From: Streptomyces sparsogenes
GTDB lineage: Bacteria; Actinomycetota; Actinomycetes; Streptomycetales; Streptomycetaceae
Direction of reading: 5' to 3'
Assembly: GCF_001704635.1 (NCBI RefSeq)
Contig: NZ_MAXF01000130.1
Span: 1-64,000, forward strand
Length of the DNA stretch: 64,000 nt
Under the pieces are notes generated by a model that was given only the letters and a program-made list of their open reading frames with translations, did not search any database and was not told the DNA's origin. A program made the translations under genes and the position numbers. Shown here piece after piece: positions 30,181-38,000 of the stretch (position 1 is the stretch's first letter; each line of letters opens with the position of its first letter).

Positions 30181-31887
30181 ATGACGTCCACGGTGCCCAC
30201 CGCCGTCCACGACGAGCAGGACGACCGGCAGTCCGACCTTCCGCCGCTGACCATGTTCGGCCCGGACTTCCCCTACGCCTACGACGACTACCTCGCCCAC
30301 CCCGCCGGCCTCGGCCAGATCCCCGCCACCGAGCACGGCACCGAGGTCGCGGTCATCGGCGGCGGGCTCTCCGGCATCGTCGCCGCCTACGAACTGATGA
30401 AGATGGGCCTGAAGCCGGTCCTCTACGAGGCCGACCGGATCGGCGGACGGCTGCGCACCGTCGGCTTCGAGGGCTGCGACCCCTCGCTGACCGCCGAGAT
30501 GGGCGCCATGCGCTTCCCGCCCAGCTCCACCGCCCTCCAGCACTACATCGACCTGGTGGACCTGGAGACCCGGCCCTTCCCCAACCCGCTCGCGCCCGAC
30601 ACCCCCTCCACCGTGGTCGACCTGAAGGGCGAGTCCCACTACGCGCGCACCCTGGAGGACCTGCCCGAGGTCTACCACCAGGTGATGGACGCCTGGAACG
30701 CCTGCCTGGAGGAGGGTGCCGACTTCTCCGCGATGCAGCGCGCCATCCGCGAGCGCGACGTCCCGCGGATCCGGGAGATCTGGTCCTGTCTGGTCGAGAA
30801 GCTCGACAACCAGACCTTCTACGGCTACCTCTGCGACTCCCCGGCCTTCCGCTCCTTCCGCCACCGGGAGATATTCGGCCAGGTCGGCTTCGGCACCGGC
30901 GGCTGGGACACCGACTTCCCCAACTCCATCCTGGAGATCCTGCGCGTCGTCTACACCGGCGCGGACGACGACCACCGCGGCATCGTGGGCGGCAGCCAGC
31001 AGCTGCCGCTGCGGCTGTGGGAGCGCGAGCCGCGCAAGCTCGTGCACTGGGCGCCGGGCACCTCGCTGTCCTCCCTGCACGACGGACGGCCGCGCCCGGC
31101 CGTCACCCGGCTGCACCGCGCGGCGGGCGACCGCATCGTCGTCACCGACGCGGCGGGCGACATCCGCTCGTACCAGGCGGTGGTCTTCACCGCGCAGTCC
31201 TGGATGCTGCTCTCCAAGATCGAGTGCGATGACTCGCTCTTCCCCATCGACCACTGGACGGCGATGGAGCGCACCCACTACATGGAGTCCAGCAAGCTGT
31301 TCGTGCCGGTCGACCGTCCGTTCTGGCTGGACAAGGACGAGACCACCGGCCGGGACGTGATGAGCATGACGCTCACCGACCGCATGACCCGCGGCACCTA
31401 CCTGCTGGACGACGGGCCGGACCGGCCCGCCGTCATCTGCCTCTCCTACACCTGGTGCGACGACAGCCTCAAGTGGCTGCCGCTGTCCGCGAACGAGCGG
31501 ATGGAGGTCATGCTCAAGTCGCTGTCGGAGATCTATCCGAAGGTCGACATCCGCAAGCACATCATCGGCAGCCCGGTCACCGTCTCCTGGGAGAACGAGC
31601 CCTACTTCATGGGCGCGTTCAAGGCCAACCTGCCCGGGCACTACCGCTACCAGCGCCGCCTGTTCACCCACTTCATGCAGGACCGCCTCCCGGCCGGCCA
31701 GCGCGGGATCTTCCTCGCGGGCGACGACATCTCCTGGACGGCGGGATGGGCCGAGGGCGCCGTGCAGACCGCGCTGAACGCGGTGTGGGGCGTGATGACC
31801 CACTTCGGCGGCCGGACGGACCCGAAGAACCCGGGCCCGGGCGATGTGTTCGAGGAGATCGCCCCCGTCGAACTCCCCGAGGACTGA
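30181..31887 (+). CDS. Flavin-dependent amino acid 2-monooxygenase / oxidase (DavB/IaaM-like)
   Basis: 568 residues, ATG preceded by GCAAGGAG. The FAD-binding dinucleotide motif VAVIGGGLSGIVAAYELMKM is at about residues 56-75, followed by YEADRIGGRLRT and GAMRFPPSS, and by the C-terminal flavin motif IFLAGDDISWTAGWAEGAVQ. Length and the long region before the Rossmann motif fit lysine 2-monooxygenase and tryptophan 2-monooxygenase, which oxidatively decarboxylate an amino acid to its amide. With the hydrolase upstream, a two-step route amino acid to amide to acid is likely. Substrate (Lys, Trp, Phe or other) cannot be fixed by eye. Confidence 0.85.
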   Translation: MTSTVPTAVHDEQDDRQSDLPPLTMFGPDFPYAYDDYLAHPAGLGQIPATEHGTEVAVIGGGLSGIVAAYELMKMGLKPVLYEADRIGGRLRTVGFEGCDPSLTAEMGAMRFPPSSTALQHYIDLVDLETRPFPNPLAPDTPSTVVDLKGESHYARTLEDLPEVYHQVMDAWNACLEEGADFSAMQRAIRERDVPRIREIWSCLVEKLDNQTFYGYLCDSPAFRSFRHREIFGQVGFGTGGWDTDFPNSILEILRVVYTGADDDHRGIVGGSQQLPLRLWEREPRKLVHWAPGTSLSSLHDGRPRPAVTRLHRAAGDRIVVTDAAGDIRSYQAVVFTAQSWMLLSKIECDDSLFPIDHWTAMERTHYMESSKLFVPVDRPFWLDKDETTGRDVMSMTLTDRMTRGTYLLDDGPDRPAVICLSYTWCDDSLKWLPLSANERMEVMLKSLSEIYPKVDIRKHIIGSPVTVSWENEPYFMGAFKANLPGHYRYQRRLFTHFMQDRLPAGQRGIFLAGDDISWTAGWAEGAVQTALNAVWGVMTHFGGRTDPKNPGPGDVFEEIAPVELPED

Positions 31888-31933
31888 GCCGAGGAGTCCG
31901 GCCGCCGGGCCGGGCCCCGCTGCGCAGGGCGGG

Positions 31934-32308
31934 TCAGCCGCCCGGCAGCGGGGTCAGCAGAAACCGCCCCACCAGGCCGACGCTCTCGTCCACGCGCTCG
32001 ACGAACTCCTCGGCCAGCTCCGGCAGCCCCCGCAGCCCCCACAAGGCGCGGAACGCCGCCCACGCGGCGCCCCGCGCCTTGTCCAGGCTCCACGACCCCA
32101 CCAGGTGGGTGAGCGGATCGGCCACGTCCAGCAGGTCAGGACCGGGCATCAGATCCTCGCGGATCCGCTCCTCGAGCCCGGTGAGCAGGGCGCCGACCCG
32201 GTCGAAGTCGCCCTCCAGGTCCTCCGGTTCGGCCCGCCGCGCCCGGCAGGTGTCCACGAGCGCCAGGGCCAGGTCATGGCCGATGTGCGCGTTGATCCCG
32301 GCCAGCGC
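31934..32308 (-). pseudogene. 3' half of a DUF5995-like gene cut by the integrated element
   Basis: This is the C-terminal part of a gene whose N-terminal part lies at 46906-47250. From the core at 32301-32308 the minus strand reads ALAGINAHIGHDLALALVDT and continues to a normal stop. Joining 46930-47250, the 8-bp core and 31934-32300 gives 696 nt, exactly 232 codons, without a break; across the joint it reads PLQFALAGINAHIGHDL, which is the kind of conserved core I associate with DUF5995. An internal ATG at 32257 leaves 107 codons open, but I do not expect a functional product. Confidence 0.85.
32301..32308. other. attL core of the integrated element
   Basis: GCCAGCGC is shared exactly with 46922-46929. 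To the left lies host coding sequence; to the right the DNA changes to AT-richer AAGTTAATGGAACATAC. The short identity is what a large serine integrase, as encoded at the other end, would leave. Confidence 0.8.
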
Positions 32309-32343
32309 AAGTTAATGGAACATACGCTGCATACCCAAAAGAA

Positions 32344-32382
32344 GCCCCGCCCGGCGCCACGGGGGAGGCGCACGGACGGGGC
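32344..32382 (-). terminator. Stem-loop at the left end of the element
   Basis: GCCCCGCCCG (32344-32353) pairs with CGGACGGGGC (32373-32382) with one mismatch. On the minus strand the stem is followed by TTCTTTT, so it looks like an intrinsic terminator for the leftward operon ending at 32418. Confidence 0.65.
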
Positions 32383-32417
32383 CACAGTCCGCTTCGACCT
32401 GGTGGCCGTGCGGTGAA

Positions 32418-32633
32418 TCAGTCAGCGGCTAGGCAGCCCGGACAGTTCACTGCCCGCTGCCATCGGTACACCCGCGTCGTGCCTTCGTCATGCGGGGTGT
32501 AAGCCCCGCACCGGGTGGCCTTGGGTGTGACGCTGAACCGATGGACGGTGATCACGTCGTCTTCGATGGTCCCCGGAAACCACTCGCGGTCTCCCCGCAT
32601 GTCAGACGGCCGTTTGATCTGAGGCTTCCCCAC
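32418..32633 (-). CDS. Small Cys-containing element protein
   Basis: 71 residues from a GTG at 32633 preceded by CAGGGGAAG; a shorter start at the ATG at 32600, just 1 nt after the upstream stop, would give 60 residues and is almost as likely. The C-terminal half has Cys in TRCGAY and in VNCPGCLAAD. No family recognised. Last gene of the leftward operon before attL. Confidence 0.55.
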   Translation of the reverse strand: MGKPQIKRPSDMRGDREWFPGTIEDDVITVHRFSVTPKATRCGAYTPHDEGTTRVYRWQRAVNCPGCLAAD

Positions 32634-32823
32634 TGGCTTCCCCTGTCTTCGGCTGGAGCCCCTTGTAGCGGCAGTACGCACACGGATGCGGGCACGGATG
32701 GAGGTCGGCACCCCGCGGAATGAAGACGACGCCCGAGACGACGTCCTTCGCTCCCCCGTACTTCGTCCACCACCCATCCGGCGACTCCGCGTACGGCGTC
32801 CCCGCGTACGGGTCAGCGCTCAT
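32602..32823 (-). CDS. Small Cys-rich element protein
   Basis: 73 residues. The N-terminal part (YAGTPYAESPDGWWTKYGGA) precedes HPCPHPCAYCRYKGLQP, with three Cys and two His in 12 residues, which could bind zinc. Its ATG overlaps the stop of the 84-residue gene by 4 nt, so it is translationally coupled. Function unknown. Confidence 0.65.
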   Translation of the reverse strand: MSADPYAGTPYAESPDGWWTKYGGAKDVVSGVVFIPRGADLHPCPHPCAYCRYKGLQPKTGEASGEASDQTAV

Positions 32824-33074
32824 GACATCAGCGTGCGGTACTTGTCCACCTGTGCAGCGACCAGTCGGTGCAGCTCCGCCCAGGTAGGCGCGCTGACTGT
32901 CTGATCCAGCTTGCCCCTGCCATCCACCGCCGGGAGGCTCGAAATGTGGTACGGGGCCGTGGCGTACCAGTGAGGCTCACTGCCTCCCAGCGCACGGGAC
33001 GCCTTGGATCGGAAGTACGTCCACCCCTCCGGAAGCGGAGCGGACATCGGCGTGGGGTCGGTGCGCCGGCTCAT
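32820..33074 (-). CDS. Small element protein, unknown
   Basis: 84 residues starting at an ATG that overlaps the previous stop by 4 nt. Contains GWTYFRSKASRALGG and a predicted C-terminal helix APTWAELHRLVAAQVDKYRT. No Cys cluster and no known family. Coupling on both sides supports translation. Confidence 0.65.
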   Translation of the reverse strand: MSRRTDPTPMSAPLPEGWTYFRSKASRALGGSEPHWYATAPYHISSLPAVDGRGKLDQTVSAPTWAELHRLVAAQVDKYRTLMS

Positions 33075-33400
33075 GACTGACCCCCCAGGCTCTCCGACTC
33101 CGCGCCCAGCGGGTTCGGCTCAGGGAGTCGGCCACCCCGGGACTCCGCCACGCGGATCATGTCCTCCAGACACTCCGAAAGGCGCTTCATCAGGTAGGTG
33201 CATTCGTCCGGCTCAATGGGGAGACCGGTCCCCAACATGCCCCTGGAGAGCGAGAGAACAGCCTCCGCCGTGGAGATCTGTTCTGCCTCTACGCGATCGG
33301 CCAGCCGGGCAATCCGACCGTCCGGGCAGTCATCCGGTGTGTACGCGCGCTGACCGTTGGGCCCCGGCCAGGGCAGCAAACGCAGACGGGTAGCCTTCAC
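33071..33400 (-). CDS. Small helical element protein, unknown
   Basis: 109 residues from the GTG at 33400, chosen because GAAGGAG sits 8 nt upstream; the frame is open further but without an RBS. After a beta-like start (TRLRLLPWPGPNGQRAYTP) it is mostly helical (IARLADRVEAEQISTAEAVL, ECTYLMKRLSECLEDMIRVA). It ends in a 4-nt overlap with the next gene. First gene of a four-gene coupled set downstream of the XRE regulator, with a 125-nt gap between them. Confidence 0.65.
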   Translation of the reverse strand: MKATRLRLLPWPGPNGQRAYTPDDCPDGRIARLADRVEAEQISTAEAVLSLSRGMLGTGLPIEPDECTYLMKRLSECLEDMIRVAESRGGRLPEPNPLGAESESLGGQS

Positions 33401-33525
33401 TTGTTGCGCTCCTTCGCAGCGTGACCACGCCCCCGGCCGGTTCGCCCCGGTGCGGGGGTCCTTAGCCTGAGCCTGACGAGCGCGTCGACGGAGCAACAGG
33501 GAACGCGTTACGTAGTTTCGTGACG

Positions 33526-34740
33526 CTAATCGGCGACGCCCAGGAACTCGGCGATCGGTTTGAGCCCGGCCGGCCGTGACTGCCAGTTCCATAGATCACG
33601 AACGACGGCGACGGCCAACGTGTGGTGCCGCATCCACGCTGGTGCGTTCCGCTTCAGGGACTCCAGCGCCTTGACCGCGCCTTCCCCGTTCCCAAGGTCG
33701 GTGTGAGCACGTGCGACGTCGAGCAGCAGCCACGTTCGCCACGACGGCGGGGTCTCCTTCGACAGCCGCATCCCATGGGCGAGATCCAGAGCCTCGCTGG
33801 GCTTCTCATGCTGGACGGCCAAGCGGACCCGCTCAATGCGAACGGACGACTTGTTGAAGACGCTCAGCAACTTGCCATCCTGCGGCTTCGGCATCCTCGC
33901 CAGTCGTTCGGCGGCTTTCTCCGCTGTCACCATCATGTCGTTGGCGCGCTCGTAGTCACCGCTCCGGGCGTGGCTCGTCGCGGCCGACATGAGAAGTCCT
34001 CCCCACACCCGCATCCCCTCCGGGGTGCTGCTGTGCTCCCGCTCGACCCGGTCGGCGGCGTAGACAGCTAGCCCACGTGCGTCGTCCAGCCTTGCCTGAC
34101 GCTGGTACGCCCAGGCGACGGAGTTGGAGATCATGGGGGCTAGGAGTGGGTCCGACGAAGCGTCAGCGGCTGCTATGGCTCGCTCCAGGGCCGACAGAGC
34201 GAGATCCGTCTTCCCCATCCGAATGGCCAGGTGTCCGCCCAGTTGAAGCGCCTTGCTCAGTGCTGCCTGCCCGGCCGCGCGCTGGTCGACGTCGCCGACG
34301 GTTGCAGCGAACCGAGCATCGGTGATCAGGCCCGGCAACGCGCTGAGCAGATCTTCAAACGCCGCTGCGTGGTAGAGCGTCCACCCGTTCGCGACGTCAC
34401 GTCGGATCCGCTCCAACGACAGCGTATTCAGGTCACTGGGCGGGGCCGGCGGAGCGAACAGCGGCGGCATGATGGCGCGACGGACGGCTACGAGCTGCGG
34501 GGAATCGGACTCTCCCGTCGACGGAGCGCCTGGAGGGTCACCCACGAGGCTCGTCAGCTCTACGCCAAGCCCCGATGCAAGAGCGTGCAACGTGGGTAGC
34601 TGCACGGAACTGTGCGGCTTCTGCTCCAGCCGACGAATGGTGTCAACCGATACGCCAGCCTGCTCGGCCAAACCCTCTTGTGTGAGCCTCACTTGACGGC
34701 GGAGGCGCCTCACACGGTCCCCCAGGTACTCCGTTGTCAT
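33526..34740 (-). CDS. XRE-type regulator with long helical-repeat (TPR-like) C-terminus
   Basis: 404 residues. The N-terminal HTH is at residues about 7-60: LGDRVRRLRRQVRLTQEGLA, EQAGVSVDTIRRLEQ. The remaining 300 residues are a regular run of helix pairs, for example KTDLALSALERAIAAADASS, ARLDDARGLAVYAADRVERE, SGDYERANDMMVTAEKAAER and LGNGEGAVKALESL, with the A/G spacing of TPR-like repeats. This HTH-plus-TPR layout is shared with peptide-controlled RRNPP regulators and with many Streptomyces regulators of unknown effector. It probably controls the coupled small genes downstream or the element's lysogeny. Confidence 0.8.
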   Translation of the reverse strand: MTTEYLGDRVRRLRRQVRLTQEGLAEQAGVSVDTIRRLEQKPHSSVQLPTLHALASGLGVELTSLVGDPPGAPSTGESDSPQLVAVRRAIMPPLFAPPAPPSDLNTLSLERIRRDVANGWTLYHAAAFEDLLSALPGLITDARFAATVGDVDQRAAGQAALSKALQLGGHLAIRMGKTDLALSALERAIAAADASSDPLLAPMISNSVAWAYQRQARLDDARGLAVYAADRVEREHSSTPEGMRVWGGLLMSAATSHARSGDYERANDMMVTAEKAAERLARMPKPQDGKLLSVFNKSSVRIERVRLAVQHEKPSEALDLAHGMRLSKETPPSWRTWLLLDVARAHTDLGNGEGAVKALESLKRNAPAWMRHHTLAVAVVRDLWNWQSRPAGLKPIAEFLGVAD

Positions 34741-34783
34741 ACAACCAAGCTACTCCGAGCCTGGACGCGTAGGGTCGCCCTCG

Positions 34784-34984
34784 TCAGGCAGAGCGACGAG
34801 CGGGGTACGCCTCGAAAACCTCTCCACCGTAGATCATCGTGGCGTTGCGGCGGTAGAGCTTGCCATGCCACGGACGGCAGAAGCGCTTTGCCCGCCCGGC
34901 CCCCTTCTTCTGCTCCAGTGGCGCCCCGCACTGGAGACAGTTGGTGCTCTCGGCCTTTGCCGAAGTGCTGAAGTAGTCGTCCAT
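34784..34984 (-). CDS. Small zinc-ribbon-like element protein
   Basis: 66 residues. CLQCGAPLEQKKG and RFCRPWHGK give a C-x2-C...C-x3-H pattern, followed by a basic KLYRRNATMIYGG. It resembles single-finger phage and bacterial proteins of the DUF-type zinc ribbon. A leader CGACTTCTAGAGAGG carries its RBS and closely matches the leader of the 93-residue gene at 40337. Located between the tape measure terminator and the XRE gene. Confidence 0.65.
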   Translation of the reverse strand: MDDYFSTSAKAESTNCLQCGAPLEQKKGAGRAKRFCRPWHGKLYRRNATMIYGGEVFEAYPARRSA

Positions 34985-35007
34985 ATCGAACCTCTCTAGA
35001 AGTCGGT

Positions 35008-35039
35008 GGGCCCCCTCTCCGGGAATGGAGAGAGGGCCC
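35008..35039 (-). terminator. Stem-loop after the tape measure gene
   Basis: GGGCCCCCTCTCC (35008-35020) pairs with GGAGAGAGGGCCC (35027-35039) with one mismatch, 22 nt past the tape measure stop on the minus strand. Likely a terminator of the structural operon. Confidence 0.7.
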
Positions 35040-35060
35040 GATGCTCAGTGTGCGGTTGCC

Positions 35061-38000
35061 TTACCAGCGTCCTGCTTCAATGGCACGCGACGTCTCCGCT
35101 TCGCGGACGGTGTAGCGGTGATCGACAATATCTGTCAGTTCTGTGTCACCGATGTATGTGTGATTCTCAACGACGATGTTGGGGGTACCTCGCCCGTTAC
35201 CGGCACTGGCGCGGAGCGTGTCCCATTGGCCACTTGTGAATACCGGCTCCGGCTTTCCGGTGCCGTTCGCGACGAGGGACAGGCCCGGGGGCAGGTATCC
35301 GCCATCGTCGTACCACCTATGACTCTGCCACCACGACCATGCCCGCGTCGGATCGCGATAACGGTCCTTGATATAGCCAAGGCCCCATTTGATCTGTGTC
35401 GCGGGATTCGTCAGCCAGTCGGAGCCAGCCGACTTCATCTTTGACGCAGGGAGGCTCTGGGGGATGCCGTACGCGCCGCTCGCGTCGTTGCGAGCGTCCC
35501 AGCGCCAGCCGCTCTCCTTGGTCCAGAGCTTTTGCAAGGGAGACCAGTGCTTCTGGGAGAATCCGAATTCTCCCATCATCTGTTTCGCGATGTGCTTCGA
35601 CGATTCCACCGAACTCATCCCACCGCCAGCAGCAAGGGAGGGGCGGAATCCGTAGACGTCGGTGAACATTCGGTGCCTTGCACCGCGCGCCTTCGGGCCG
35701 ACGAGTACGCCGTCACCGCCTCGGGATTCGACGTTCGTACCCGCCAGGGTTCCGGCTGTGTGGCCGACTCCAGCGTTAGTTACGCCAATCATGAACGGCG
35801 TGGGCAGATTCTTGACCCAACCCTTTGGCGCTTTGTTGCCGCTGAAATCGTGCGTGGACCACAGACGGCCCTTCGGGTTACGGCCCTCGATCACTTTCTG
35901 AATACCGGACATGAAGCCGGAGCAGTCCCAGGACGGATTACCTCCGCCACCCCATTGGTAGGGTTTCCCTGCTTGAGTGCGGGCCCACGTCAGAGCGCGG
36001 AGGACGTTGCCCTCAACATTGCCGTTGCTCTTGAACCAACCGACGACCTTGTCCTTGAGATTCTTCAGCATGGATATAGGCATCTTAGCCATGGCTCGCG
36101 CCCACTGGTTGTCAGCGAAACCCTTGACCTTGCTCAACACCCAGTCCTTAGCGGCGTTGAATATCTTCGCGGGATTAGTTACGGCGTTCCAGCCCGTTTT
36201 GAAGAAGTCGCCGACGTCCTTCACGCGGTGCTTGATCCAGCCGACGATGCCACCGTCAGCAAACGCTGGCGTTCCGGCGTTGATCATCCGTTGGACACCA
36301 GCAACACCGCCGTTGCGAGCAGCGGCATTCATGTTGTGGACGTAATCCGCGCCCATGGCTCGCGTCCACTCCGGGCGCATAATTGCCTCGCCACCACCAA
36401 CGGCAATGAGCTGGTTGTCCACGCCAGGTGTGTAGCCCGGGATCACGCCGCCCGTGTGGTATCCGTCCAACTTGACCGGGGGCAGTTCATCGGCGCCCAC
36501 AACTCCGGCCACGGCGTTCCAGACAGGCCGAATGCCGTTTGTGTACACCACATCGACGATGACCTTCACGGGCGTCATGACGATGTCGGACACCAGATTC
36601 CAGGCAGTCTCGATGTCGTCTTTCGCCTTTTCGAAAGCCTCCGCGACTTTCCCGACGGCCTTCTTCACCAGCTCAAACGGAGGCTTGATGGCCTTGTCGT
36701 ACAGCCAGCTCGCCTTCTCGCCGATCCAGTTGAAAACTGGCTTGACGGCTTCTCGCCACAACCAGGAGACCTTGTCCCCCAAATCGTCGACGACCGCTTT
36801 GGAGTTTCGGAACGCCGGACGTATAGCCTTGTCGTAGAGCCAGGTGACCTTTTCCCCGATCCAGCCACAGACCGGGCTGATGATCTTTTCCCAGAGGAAC
36901 TTGAAGGCTCCGTCGATGCTGTCGAGCGTGGGCTTGAATCCGTCGGTCCACAACCACGTGGCCAGGAGACCAAGGCCCTGAATAGCCAGGTAGATTGGTG
37001 CGATGATCAGCGTCGTCAGGGCAGTGACAAGGATCTTCCCCGCCTCAGTGATGAAATAGAACGTCGGCTGAAAGCAGTTCTCCCACAGCCATACGGCCTT
37101 GTCGCCGACCCACTTCAGCGCACCCCATATGGCCGTGAAAATGGGGCTGAGCACGTTGTACCAGGCGAAGGAAACTGCCGTCTTGATGCCTTCCCACGCA
37201 CCCTTGACGGCGTCGCGGAACCACTCGAAGTGATTCCACGCAAGCAGGACGGCCAGGACGAGAAGCCCAATGACCAACATGATCCCCTGAATGATGGGGA
37301 CGATTCCCGTGGCTTCGAGAGTCGCTGTCCATCCGATCGTCGCCAGCGACATCACGGCCATAGCCGCTTCGTAGACCGTGGCGATACCTGATATCAGCAG
37401 CAGCCCAAGGGAAATCGCCTTCGTCGCGAAGTACATCCCCCAGAGGACCTGAATCACCTCAGGGGCGTTTTGCGCGAGCCAGGAGATTCCGTCAAGGAGC
37501 GGCGACAGAACAGCGAACATGATCTGCGAGAGCGGCGAAGCTGCCTGCGCCACGTCGACCATGGCGCCGAGGAGGTCACCCAGGAATTCGCCCAGACCCG
37601 GGGCAGTGTCCTTGACGTACGCAAGGAACTTCTCGAAATCGGGGCTGCCCTTCAGGCTCGTCCCCCACCTGGCGAATCGCTCAGTGATCCGGTCGGATCG
37701 ATCGGCGATTCCATCCATGTGCGGGAGGAAGGCGTCAACGACGCCAGCCATGCCCTTTAGGATGTTCCCGAACGCCACGCCGAAGCCGACAATGGCCGGC
37801 TCGATGTTCTCCGCGAGATCCTTCTTGAAGCCCTCCCAGAACGGAGACTTTAGTTCCTGGCTCGCCTTGTCCATCAGGGTGCCGATGGCGCGAGCGGCAC
37901 CTTCGACGAACGGCGTCAATCCGGGCAAGGAGTTCTTCAGTCCGTCGACTGCGCGCGTGAAGATGGGGAGCACGGCAGGCTGAAGCGACGTCTGCCACTC

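Noticed and set aside
35532..37391. Plus-strand open frame of 619 codons opposite the tape measure gene
   Set aside because: Lies entirely within the antisense of a clear phage gene, lacks an RBS and has no recognisable domain.
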